Source: an uncultured Collinsella sp. (lineage in GTDB: Bacteria; Actinomycetota; Coriobacteriia; Coriobacteriales; Coriobacteriaceae). From it: a DNA stretch of 64,000 nucleotides. Location of the stretch: assembly GCA_902491565.1 (NCBI GenBank), contig CABUIE010000006.1, positions 59,748 through 123,747 on the forward strand, read 5' to 3'. This document shows, one piece after another, positions 8,081-15,873 of the stretch. The notes under the pieces are model-generated. The model saw only the letters and a program-made list of their open reading frames with translations. It ran no database searches and was not told where the DNA came from. The position numbers were made by a program, and so were the translations under genes. Within the stretch, counting starts at the first letter, position 1; each line of letters begins with the position of its first letter.

Positions 8081-8764
8081 TTACTCGGCCTCCTGGGCTA
8101 GCGCGGCAGCGACGGCATCCTGGGAAATGTGGAGGCCGTAGGCGCAAACCTGCTCAACCGTCTGCGCGAAGACGTCCTCGATGGACGCGGTCGCGTCGAT
8201 GAGCTTTACGCGGTTTGGTTCCTCAGCGGCAATGGCGCAAAATCCCTGGTAAACACGCTCTTGGAAGGCCATACCCTTGGCCTCCATGCGGTCTGCCGCA
8301 CCACGGGCGGCCATGCGCAGCGCCGCCTGCTCGGGCGTGATGTGATAGACGAGCGTGAGCGCCGGGTGCGTTCCCGCGACGGCCAGGTTGTTGGCATCGC
8401 GCACCATCTGGCGATCGAGGCCGTCGGCAAACGCCTGGTAGCAGGTCGTGGAATCGTAGAAGCGATCGCACAGGACCACCTTGCCGGCTGCGAGCGCGGG
8501 GGCGATGACCTCGTGCACCAACTGGGCGCGCGCGGCCTCGTAGAGCAACAACTCGCAGGTGTCGCCCATCGCCGTATTGGCGGGGTCGAGCAGCAGAGCA
8601 CGGATCTTTTCGCTGATGGCGGTACCGCCCGGCTCGCGCAGGGTCACAACCTGGTAGCCGGCAAGGTCGAGCGCACGGGCAAGCAGGCGCGCCTGCGTAG
8701 ATTTACCGGCGCCATCGACACCCTCGAGCGTAATGAAGCTATGTTGAGCGGGCTCAAAAGCCAT
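8081..8764 (-). CDS. tmk: Thymidylate kinase
   Basis: Phosphorylates dTMP to dTDP with ATP in DNA precursor synthesis. The 227-residue protein shows the P-loop GVDGAGKST (15-23), the dTMP-binding REPGGT, the DRFYDST motif near residue 100, and a lid-like region after DRMEAKG. The tmk-holB-ricT order ties it to replication functions. A few C-terminal residues beyond the usual length (HISQDAVAAALAQEAE) look like a short extension. Confidence 0.96.
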   Translation of the reverse strand: MAFEPAQHSFITLEGVDGAGKSTQARLLARALDLAGYQVVTLREPGGTAISEKIRALLLDPANTAMGDTCELLLYEAARAQLVHEVIAPALAAGKVVLCDRFYDSTTCYQAFADGLDRQMVRDANNLAVAGTHPALTLVYHITPEQAALRMAARGAADRMEAKGMAFQERVYQGFCAIAAEEPNRVKLIDATASIEDVFAQTVEQVCAYGLHISQDAVAAALAQEAE

Positions 8765-8856
8765 GGGCGCAGCCCCTTCCTACAAGGCGCGTAAATGCGA
8801 GTTATAGCAACCAAGCCATGATACCCCAGGGGCAGGCGCGTCCCAAACCCCACCTA

Positions 8857-8908
8857 GTCATTGGGGACGTTCTTGAATGACTAGTCGTTTAAGAACGTCC
8901 CCAATGAC
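8857..8908. repeat. Palindromic repeat, family 1 (GTCATTGGGGACGTTCTT)
   Basis: 18-bp perfect inverted arms (8857-8874 and 8891-8908) around GAATGACTAGTCGTTT. Related, partly direct copies occur at 38190-38236 and 40379-40424, and a fragment near 17586. Confidence 0.85.
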
Positions 8909-8938
8909 CCCCACAACCTAGCCATCGAGGCATCCCCG

Positions 8939-9007
8939 AAGTTGCGGTGAAATAGGGACTGATTGAAGCTCTGAGACCGCCAAACAGTCCCTATTTCACC
9001 GCAACTT
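8939..9007. repeat. Palindromic repeat, family 2 (AAGTTGCGGTGAAATAGGGA)
   Basis: 23-bp perfect inverted arms (8939-8961 and 8985-9007). Variant copies are at 10089-10157 and 47969-48035. It lies 31 nt downstream of the family 1 palindrome. Confidence 0.85.
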
Positions 9008-9075
9008 ATGATGGGGATTTTTGGGCGCTGGGTATAATCGTCGTATTGCATTGAAATGTGGCGAAAGGAGTGGCA

Positions 9076-10071
9076 ATGTCTCGGTATTGCGCCTCGTGCG
9101 GCAAGCTTCTTGCAGATAATGCCAAGTTCTGCACCTCGTGCGGTGCACCCGTTGAGCAAACAACCGCGAGCGATAGCCAGCCCGCTTTCGAGCAGACCGG
9201 TTCCCTCGATACGCCGCAAGCCAAGGCGGACGACCCCCTCGCCTATCGCCCCGACCCCGCCGCAGGCCCCGCGGCCGTCGAGACCACGCAGCGCATACCC
9301 GTCGCGAGCGGCTCGTCCCAACAGGAGCCGGCTCCCGCATACGCGCCCGCTTCGCCACAGACCCCCGCTCCCAAAAAGAGCGGCGCCGGGCCGCTTATCG
9401 CCGTTATCGTTGTGCTGGTGGCGATCATCATCGCCCTGGTCGTTTTCTTTGTGATCAAGCCTTTCGACAGCGCCGCCACGCAGACGACTGCCGAGGTAGC
9501 TAAGCTGCACCATGACGTCGACGACGATGACCTAAAGCCTCTCGGCGATCCCAACAGCCTGTACGACGATGATGACGATGACGATGACGATGACGACGAG
9601 GATGGCGGCGAAGCAACGCTCTCCGAGCAGAATCTCTACCGCCAACTGAGCGAATACTACGACTTGCTCGAAGACCTCGACAACTACGTCCGTGGCTGCG
9701 CGCAGAACTTCAACGGCAGCTATCTGGAAGAAGATCGCACCACCCGTCAAAATCTCGCCGACGTCGCCGAGCGCACAGAGGACACCATCGAGCAGTATTA
9801 CGACATCGTCGAGGACCTGGACGTCCCGACGAGCTCTAAGAACTACAGTTCCTGGAAAGACATCGTTGCCCTGTATGACGACCTGGATCACCGCATTGAC
9901 GCAATCTGTGATGCCTGGGAGATCAGCCTGAAATACACCAAGCCTGCGGATCACAAGAATGAGATCGTGGCGCCGCTGTCGCGCGACAACGTGGCGGGCA
10001 CCAATGACAATAAGTACCGCCTAGATTTTGAGGAGCGCTATCCCAGCGCCAAGCCTGTCGAGGTGAAGTAA
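9076..10071 (+). CDS. Zinc-ribbon, single-pass membrane protein of unknown function
   Basis: 331 residues. The N-terminus is a zinc ribbon (YCASCGK and FCTSCG, residues 4-23), followed by a Pro/Ala/Gln-rich linker, one membrane helix (about 106-127), an acidic stretch with eleven Asp in a row (164-174), and a helical outside domain (about 185-330) rich in Tyr and Asp. The likely topology is ribbon inside, acidic and helical part outside. Proteins of this build are common in gut Gram-positives and unnamed. ATG 9076 is chosen because AAAGGAG lies 5 nt upstream; the next in-frame codon upstream (9058) has none. It stands alone between palindromic repeats. Confidence 0.8.
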   Translation: MSRYCASCGKLLADNAKFCTSCGAPVEQTTASDSQPAFEQTGSLDTPQAKADDPLAYRPDPAAGPAAVETTQRIPVASGSSQQEPAPAYAPASPQTPAPKKSGAGPLIAVIVVLVAIIIALVVFFVIKPFDSAATQTTAEVAKLHHDVDDDDLKPLGDPNSLYDDDDDDDDDDDEDGGEATLSEQNLYRQLSEYYDLLEDLDNYVRGCAQNFNGSYLEEDRTTRQNLADVAERTEDTIEQYYDIVEDLDVPTSSKNYSSWKDIVALYDDLDHRIDAICDAWEISLKYTKPADHKNEIVAPLSRDNVAGTNDNKYRLDFEERYPSAKPVEVK

Positions 10072-10088
10072 TCCCAACAACTGATCAA

Positions 10089-10157
10089 AACTTGCGGTGA
10101 AATAGGGATTAATTAGGCCTTTTGCCAGCAAAAACAGTCCCTATTTCACCGCAACTT
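10089..10157. repeat. Palindromic repeat, family 2, second copy
   Basis: Inverted arms TTGCGGTGAAATAGGGA (10092-10108 and 10138-10154), the same core as at 8939-9007, with a different loop. Confidence 0.85.
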
Positions 10158-10163
10158 AGAAGT

Positions 10164-10201
10164 GGGGCCGGGCGCGCATTTGCATTTGCGCGCCCGGCCC
10201 C
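10164..10201. terminator. 14-bp GC hairpin between convergent genes
   Basis: Perfect stem GGGGCCGGGCGCGC (10164-10177 with 10188-10201). It lies between the ends of the zinc-ribbon gene and topA. There is no T run, so it is a possible weak bidirectional terminator or 3' end stabiliser. Confidence 0.5.
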
Positions 10202-10222
10202 GCCGCGTCTATATGTGCTCGG

Positions 10223-12814
10223 CTACTTGTCGGCAGCGGTCTTTTTGGTAGTCGACTTCTTGGACGTCGTCTTTTTCGCCGTCGTCTTTTTGGCAGCAGT
10301 CTTCTTTGCCGCCGTCGTCTTCTTGGCCGTGCTCGCCTTGGTCGTGGTCTTGCGGCCGCGGGCGGGCTTCTTCTCCTTGGTCGGGCAGTCCATGTTCACG
10401 CAGATGCGCCACGGGCCGCGCGCCGTGTTGACCACCACGATGGGGGCGCCGCACTCGGGGCAGGTCTCACCCGTCGCCTCGAGCTTACCGCGCGCCGGCA
10501 GAGGATAGCTCACGCCGCAGTCATCGTAGTTGGTGCAGCGGATAAAGCGCTTGCCGCTCTTCTCGCTCTTGTGTGCGATCAGGTCGCCATGGCGTCCGGC
10601 CTCGGCACATACCTTGCACTCACCCACCTTAAGGTCGGGTTCGTAGTTAGTGGGGCACGTGGGGTTCACGCAGATCTCAAAGGCCTTCTGACGGAACGGC
10701 TGGCACTTAATGCGCGGCGCGCCGCACTCGGGGCACACGGCCGCCTCGCCCTCGAGCGGGCTCACCTTAACGCCGCTCGGCACCGGATAGGTCACATCGC
10801 AGTCGGGCCAACCCATGCAGCCGATAAAGCTGCCACGGGTCTTGGCGCTCGTCTTCATGACCAGGTCCTTGCCGCACTTGGGGCAAGCGCCCACGCGCGC
10901 ATCGGCCGTGACGGCGTCGCTGATGGCGTCGCCCAGCTCCTGCGTGTGCTTGAGCAGCTCGTCGAGCACGCCAGCCAGCAGCGCGCGCGAGTGCGTCACG
11001 ACATGCTCTTCGGTGTCCTCGCCGCGCTCGACGCGGGTCATGTCGCCGTCGAGCTCACTGGTCATATCGGGGCTCGTGATGCGCGGGGCAAACTGTGACA
11101 GCGCATCGATGATGGCAATGCCCAGCTGGCTCGGCTCAACGGGATCGTTTTTGAGATAGCGCACGGCATACAGGCGCTCGATGATGCTCGCGCGCGTGGA
11201 CTTGGTGCCCAGGCCGCGCTTTTCCATCTCCTGCACGAGCTTGCCCTGGCTGTAGCGCGCGGGCGGCTCGGTCTGCTTTGCCTCGAGCTTAATGTCGAAC
11301 ACGTCGACCGTATCGCCCTGCTCCAGCGGCGGCATCTGCTCATCGCGCTTAAGTCCATACGGATACGCCTCGCGGAAGCCCGGAGTCACGAGCACATCGC
11401 CCGAAGCCACGAACGGCTCACCGTTGACGTCGAGCTCGAGCTTGGTGTTCTCGATGGTCGCGGGACCCATAAGCGTCGCTAGGAAGCGGCGGGCGATGAG
11501 GTCGTAGAGCTTGCGCTGGCCGCCGTCGAGTGTGGACGGATCGCCCTCGCCCGTAGGGTAGATAGGCGGGTGGTCGGTGGTCTCGACTTTACCGCGCGTG
11601 GGCTTCATGGGGCCGGCGAGGACCTTTTTGCACACGGGCGCCAGCGCCGGGTTGATCTTTGCCAGGTCGCTCACTACGGCGCCCAGATCGAGCGTCGCGG
11701 GATACACGGTGTTGTCGACACGCGGGTAGCTGATAAGGCCCGCCATGTAGAGGGACTCAGCGATGCGCATGGTACGCGCAGGCGAGATGCCCTCGGCTGC
11801 GGCGGCAGCCTGCAGCGAGGTGGTCGCAAACGGCGTGGGCGGCTGCTGCTTGCGCGAGCGCTTGGTCACCGCGGCGACGGTTGCCGTCTTGGCACCGTCA
11901 ACGTGACCGTACGCCGTCTCAGCAGCATCCTTGTCGGTAAAGCGCGCCGTCTTGTGCGCGATCTTAAAGCGATCGTCCTCGGCAGCGCCTTGCGCGGCAC
12001 CCATGCCGCGAATCTGCCAATAGTCCTCGGGCACAAACGCCATGCGCTCGCGCTCGCGCTCGACCACCAGGGCAAGCGTCGGCGTCTGCACACGGCCGGC
12101 AGAGCGCACGTTACCAAAGCCGCCAAACTTGGCGAGCGTCAGGTAGCGCGTGAGCACCGCACCCCAAATGAGGTCGATGTGCTGGCGGCTCTCGCCGGCG
12201 TCGGCCAGATTCTGGTCGAGCGAGACGAGATTATCGAAGGCCTGCGTGATCTCGGCCTTGGTAAACGAAGAGTACTGGGCGCGGGCAACCGGCAAGTCCG
12301 GCGCCACCTCGCGCACCTTGTTGAGGGCGTCCGAACCGATTAGCTCGCCCTCGCGATCGAAGTCCGTGGCGATAATGACGCTGTCAGACTTTTTAGCGAG
12401 GTTCTTGAGCGAACGAATGAGTTCCTTCTCGGCCGGTAGCTTAATGACGGGCGCCCAGGTGAGGTAAGGCAGGCTCTCGAGTTTCCAGCCCTTGATTGAG
12501 ATGCCATCGGCAAGAAACGGCTTGCGCTTGGTGTCGTAGGGCGGACGCGCCAGGCCATCGGGTATGTCGGCCGGCAGCATCTCGCCGTCCTCGGTGACCG
12601 AATACCAGCCCAGCTTTTTATCGAACAGCACGCTGTCGCAAAAATCGGGCGCTAGGATGTGACCGGCAAGGCCGATGGTCACGCACTCCTCGCCCTTCCA
12701 CTCAAAACGGTAGATGGCGGTGTTGTACACCTTGTCCTTTTTGGGCTTGCCCGTGGACAGACGCTCGGCGATCTGACGCGCGGCGTCGTTTTTCTCGGCG
12801 ATGATGAGCTTCAA
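10223..12814 (-). CDS. topA: DNA topoisomerase I (type IA)
   Basis: Relaxes negative supercoils by cutting and rejoining one strand through a tyrosine-DNA link. Domains in order: TOPRIM (1-160) with DFDREGE (151-157) binding Mg; the gate core; the catalytic Tyr363 in ISYPRVDN; then four C-terminal zinc ribbons (CPKCGK, CPECGAPRIKC, CKVCAEAG, CPECGAPIVVV), and a Lys/Thr/Ala tail of about 48 residues built of KKTTAKK-like units, resembling histone H1 tails. The N-terminus (KLIIAEKNDAARQIAERLS) is closer to archaeal TopA or bacterial TopB than to E. coli TopA. At 863 residues the length is normal. It is monocistronic; hypB ends 54 nt upstream. Confidence 0.92.
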   Translation of the reverse strand: MKLIIAEKNDAARQIAERLSTGKPKKDKVYNTAIYRFEWKGEECVTIGLAGHILAPDFCDSVLFDKKLGWYSVTEDGEMLPADIPDGLARPPYDTKRKPFLADGISIKGWKLESLPYLTWAPVIKLPAEKELIRSLKNLAKKSDSVIIATDFDREGELIGSDALNKVREVAPDLPVARAQYSSFTKAEITQAFDNLVSLDQNLADAGESRQHIDLIWGAVLTRYLTLAKFGGFGNVRSAGRVQTPTLALVVERERERMAFVPEDYWQIRGMGAAQGAAEDDRFKIAHKTARFTDKDAAETAYGHVDGAKTATVAAVTKRSRKQQPPTPFATTSLQAAAAAEGISPARTMRIAESLYMAGLISYPRVDNTVYPATLDLGAVVSDLAKINPALAPVCKKVLAGPMKPTRGKVETTDHPPIYPTGEGDPSTLDGGQRKLYDLIARRFLATLMGPATIENTKLELDVNGEPFVASGDVLVTPGFREAYPYGLKRDEQMPPLEQGDTVDVFDIKLEAKQTEPPARYSQGKLVQEMEKRGLGTKSTRASIIERLYAVRYLKNDPVEPSQLGIAIIDALSQFAPRITSPDMTSELDGDMTRVERGEDTEEHVVTHSRALLAGVLDELLKHTQELGDAISDAVTADARVGACPKCGKDLVMKTSAKTRGSFIGCMGWPDCDVTYPVPSGVKVSPLEGEAAVCPECGAPRIKCQPFRQKAFEICVNPTCPTNYEPDLKVGECKVCAEAGRHGDLIAHKSEKSGKRFIRCTNYDDCGVSYPLPARGKLEATGETCPECGAPIVVVNTARGPWRICVNMDCPTKEKKPARGRKTTTKASTAKKTTAAKKTAAKKTTAKKTTSKKSTTKKTAADK

Positions 12815-12868
12815 AAGAGGCTCCTATCTCGTATCTCTGCGGCTACGCCCGCCCGTATGGCGGCCGAC

Positions 12869-13552
12869 TTACGCCCTTGCTTGCTCAATCTGCCCGATGA
12901 GCCAATCGCACCAGGCATCCATGCCCTCGCCCTTGCGCGCGCTCACGGCAAACCGCGGCGCCTGTGGATTGAGGTCATCGAGTGTCTTAGTATACCTATC
13001 CATGTCAAAATCGAAAGCCGGAGCCACGTCAACCTTGTTGAGCAGCTGCGCGCCGGCGTGTTGGAAGATGCCCGGGTACTTGATGGGCTTGTCGTCGCCC
13101 TCGGGCACCGAGAGGATCATGATGGACAGGTTCTCGCCCAGGTCAAAGTCGACTGGGCAGACCAGGTTACCCACGTTTTCGATAAAGATGACGTCGATGT
13201 TTTCCAGACCCACAGCCTGGTCGAAGGCGTCAACGGCCTCCATGATCATGTTGCCCTCGAGGTGGCACAGGCCGCCCGTGTTGATTTGGATGGCGGGCAT
13301 GCCGGCTTCCTTCATGGTGATGGCGTCGACGTCCGAGGCGATATCGCCCTCGATGACGGCGCAGCACAAGCCGGCCTTGTCGCGCAGGCGCTCGTTGGTG
13401 CCCAGAATCGTAGTGGTCTTGCCCGAGCCAGGGCTCGACAGCACATTGATCACATAGGTGCCTGTCTCTTTAAATCGCTGTCGCAGCTGATCTGCCAGGC
13501 GCTCATTGCGCGACAGAATTGGCGATGCGATATCAATCGTTTTCTCGGCCAT
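12869..13552 (-). CDS. hypB: Hydrogenase nickel incorporation GTPase HypB
   Basis: A GTPase that, with HypA, delivers nickel to [NiFe] hydrogenase precursors. The 227-residue protein has a P-loop SSPGSGKTT (39-47), the segment EGDIASDVDA, the metal-site GGLCHLEGN, and the G-domain motif LNKVDV. It lacks a His-rich nickel-storage N-terminus. It is 54 bp after hypA in the same direction, and tatC-tatA lies just upstream. Neither hydrogenase structural genes nor hypCDEF are within the window. Confidence 0.93.
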   Translation of the reverse strand: MAEKTIDIASPILSRNERLADQLRQRFKETGTYVINVLSSPGSGKTTTILGTNERLRDKAGLCCAVIEGDIASDVDAITMKEAGMPAIQINTGGLCHLEGNMIMEAVDAFDQAVGLENIDVIFIENVGNLVCPVDFDLGENLSIMILSVPEGDDKPIKYPGIFQHAGAQLLNKVDVAPAFDFDMDRYTKTLDDLNPQAPRFAVSARKGEGMDAWCDWLIGQIEQARA

Positions 13553-13606
13553 ACTCGGCGCTCCTTACTTCTACCATTTATACCCCGTCCCCAGGTTGCT
13601 GGCGGG

Positions 13607-13963
13607 CTAATCGTCGGGGGTCTCGATCTCGATACTTGCGATGTCGAGTTCGCGGCCGTGCAGCAGACGCACGTTGGCGCCGCCACACTGGGGACAGCGA
13701 CAATGGAAACGGTCGTGATCAAAGACCTCGCCGCAGTCCAGGCACTCGCTTTGTGGATGGACCTCCTCCACGGCAAGCTCGCAGCCGCGCGTGAGCGGGT
13801 CCTCGTCGCGAAACGTCTCCCAGGCAAAGTCGAGCGCCTCGCGCACGACCTCGGTCATATCCCCGATACGCAGCGTTACCAAAACGGCGCGCGAGGCCCC
13901 CGCCCCACGCGCCGCGCGAATCACTGTATCGAGTATGCCGTTGACAATGCCAACCTCGTGCAT
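13607..13963 (-). CDS. hypA: Hydrogenase nickel incorporation metallochaperone HypA
   Basis: A small nickel chaperone for [NiFe] hydrogenase, and in some species urease, maturation. The 118-residue protein begins MHE, where the free amine and His2 bind Ni, and has a zinc site C74/C77 and C90/C93 (ECLDCG and CPQCGG). It follows the tatC stop by 6 bp and precedes hypB, so the run tatA-tatC-hypA-hypB may be one transcript. [NiFe] hydrogenases are common Tat substrates, which makes this pairing sensible. Confidence 0.94.
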   Translation of the reverse strand: MHEVGIVNGILDTVIRAARGAGASRAVLVTLRIGDMTEVVREALDFAWETFRDEDPLTRGCELAVEEVHPQSECLDCGEVFDHDRFHCRCPQCGGANVRLLHGRELDIASIEIETPDD

Positions 13964-13969
13964 ACCGAT

Positions 13970-14761
13970 TTACTCCTCGTCGTCCTCATCGTCCGAGAAC
14001 AGGTCCAGACGACTCACAAACAGGCCCTCCTTGCCCTCGCGCGCGGTAATGACCACACGGGCGATGGCGAGCGAAATCTCGTAGAGCGAGAGCAGGGCGC
14101 CATACATGAGACCCAGCGTAACGGGCGAGCCGTCGGGCGTGATCACAGCCGAGCCCACGAGCAGGCCAACGTATACATAACGCCAGGCACCGCGGAAAGC
14201 AGCGTAGGACACGATGTGGAAGACGGACAGATAGAAGATGATGAGCGGCAGCTCAAACGCCACGCCAAAGCCGATCATAAAGAGCAGCTCCATGTTGACG
14301 TAGTTCTCCAGATCGGGCAGTGCCGTAGCGACGGCCGAGGTCTCGCCGATGAGCCACTCAAAGCCCGCAGGAATGATGATGAAGTAGCAGAAGATGGCAC
14401 CCAGGAAGAACAGCACCGTCGAGGCGAGCACCGTGGGCACGACCCACTTGCGCTCGTTGGGTCGAAGCGCCGGCAGGAAAAACGCTAGAATCTGCCAGAT
14501 GATCATGGGCGTGCACATGACCACGGCCATCTTGATGGCCAGCGAGAAGCGCAAGCCAAAGCCGCCGAGCGTGGTAGTGATGTAGAACTTACCGTCCGGC
14601 ACAAAGGAGCGGATGGGATCTTCCAGGATGTCGAGCACAACAGGCGTGGCGAAATACAGCACGATAGCGGCGGCAAACACCGACACGACCACGATGGTCA
14701 GGCGGCGACGGAGTTCTCCCAGGTGATCGAAGAGCGGCATACGCGCAGGTCCGATAGGCAT
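13970..14761 (-). CDS. tatC: Sec-independent protein translocase TatC
   Basis: The core receptor of the Tat system, which binds twin-arginine signal peptides and moves folded proteins across the membrane. The 263-residue protein has the N-terminal MPLFDHLGELRRRL motif, six membrane helices, the conserved EFRR-like position written here as PNERKW, and an acidic tail. Its ATG overlaps the tatA stop by one base (TAATG), which suggests translational coupling. In front of hypA. Confidence 0.96.
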   Translation of the reverse strand: MPIGPARMPLFDHLGELRRRLTIVVVSVFAAAIVLYFATPVVLDILEDPIRSFVPDGKFYITTTLGGFGLRFSLAIKMAVVMCTPMIIWQILAFFLPALRPNERKWVVPTVLASTVLFFLGAIFCYFIIIPAGFEWLIGETSAVATALPDLENYVNMELLFMIGFGVAFELPLIIFYLSVFHIVSYAAFRGAWRYVYVGLLVGSAVITPDGSPVTLGLMYGALLSLYEISLAIARVVITAREGKEGLFVSRLDLFSDDEDDEE

Positions 14762-15339
14762 TACTCATCGCCTCCCTTCGAGGCGTCGGCGGCGGCAGCG
14801 TCGTCCTCGGCCTCGAGCTCGCGAGCGAGCTGGTCGACGACGGCCTTGCGCTTGCGGGGACGACGGGCGTAGAGATCGGCCGTCGTGGGCTCTGCCGGCT
14901 CGGGCTCGGGCTCCGGCTCTGCAGCAGGTTCGGGATCGACGGTGGCAGCGGCAGGCTCGGCCTTGGCGGGCTCGGCCTCATCAGCAGCGCCTTCGCCCTC
15001 GGTGGCACCCTCGCTTGCGGCCTTCTCGGCGGCAAGGCGGGCACGGCGCTCGGCAAAGGTCTCCTTCTTTGCGGGCGCAGCCGTCTCGACGGCATCCTCG
15101 TCCGCATCGGAATCATCATCGACGGCAGCCTTCTTGGGCTTGACCGGGGCCGACGCGGCCTCGCTTACCGGGTCGATGATCTCGGACTGAACAACGGCCG
15201 TCATCTTTTCCTGCGTCTCGCGGAACTGACGGATGGCACGGCCGATCGTACGGCCCATCTGCGGGAGCTTATCCGGGCCAAACAGCAAAAAGCCGAAGAC
15301 CACGATGATCGCGAGCTCACCCTCTCCAATACCAAACAC
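14761..15339 (-). CDS. tatA: TatA/TatB-type Sec-independent translocase subunit
   Basis: A pore or receptor helper subunit of the Tat system. The 192-residue protein has one N-terminal membrane helix (GELAIIVVFGFLLFGPDKLP, ending in the GP hinge), an amphipathic helix (MGRTIGRAIRQFRETQEKM), and a long Ala/Glu/Pro-rich tail ending in a basic stretch (ARRPRKRKAVVDQL) and an acidic end. The GP hinge and length resemble TatB, but no second TatA/B gene is visible in the cluster. The GTG at 15339 has GGAGG 5 nt upstream, so I prefer it to starts further up. Coupled to tatC. Confidence 0.87.
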   Translation of the reverse strand: MFGIGEGELAIIVVFGFLLFGPDKLPQMGRTIGRAIRQFRETQEKMTAVVQSEIIDPVSEAASAPVKPKKAAVDDDSDADEDAVETAAPAKKETFAERRARLAAEKAASEGATEGEGAADEAEPAKAEPAAATVDPEPAAEPEPEPEPAEPTTADLYARRPRKRKAVVDQLARELEAEDDAAAADASKGGDE

Positions 15340-15492
15340 ACATACCTCCAAGGCTCGATGTGAGTCGAGCCCGCACCGCGCCATTCGGCCGGAACTCGTC
15401 TATTCATTCGGTCAAGTATAGCGCCCGGACGCCAAAACGTCCGAGCGCATCACAAACATATGCCAAACGGCATGCCCTTTTGGGGGCAAAGA

Positions 15493-15807
15493 TTATGCAG
15501 CGGTGATCGAAATCTCCTGGTCGACACCCAACAGCTGAACCACGCGCATCACCGGGGGCTGCACATTGGTGCAGCTAAAGCGCTTGCCGTGGTCGACCGC
15601 GTGGTGCGCGGCGCCCACGAGCACGCCAATGCCCGTCGAGTCGATGTAGCTCACCTGGGCAAAATCGAGCTCAACGGCCTCAGTGGGCTGCTCGAGCGCC
15701 AGGTCGATGGCATTGCGCAGGCTATCGGCGTTAGAGATATCGATCTCGCCGGTTACCTTAATGGTGTAGGTCTCCGGCGTGGGGTTGGTGGAAATACCCA
15801 AATCCAT
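15493..15807 (-). CDS. STAS-domain anti-sigma factor antagonist
   Basis: Proteins of the SpoIIAA/RsbV type switch partners by binding an anti-sigma kinase; phosphorylation of one serine turns them off. The 104-residue protein is a single STAS domain with VTGEIDISNADSL and the phosphosite loop YIDSTGIGVL, where Ser57 is the expected target. No anti-sigma kinase or sigma factor gene is adjacent, so the partner is unknown. A small CGGACG/CGTCCG hairpin lies about 50 nt downstream. Confidence 0.88.
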   Translation of the reverse strand: MDLGISTNPTPETYTIKVTGEIDISNADSLRNAIDLALEQPTEAVELDFAQVSYIDSTGIGVLVGAAHHAVDHGKRFSCTNVQPPVMRVVQLLGVDQEISITAA

Positions 15808-15873
15808 GTATACGCTCCTTTACGTATCGAAAGTGCGGATAGTACTGGGCGCGGACTTGCGGGGCCCTAGACG

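Noticed and set aside
9562..9600. The Asp run as a sequencing error
   Set aside because: It mixes GAC and GAT codons and keeps the reading frame into a well-formed helical domain.
12659..14488. A 609-codon plus-strand frame over hypB, hypA and tatC
   Set aside because: Spans three recognised genes on the other strand and has no ribosome site at its start.
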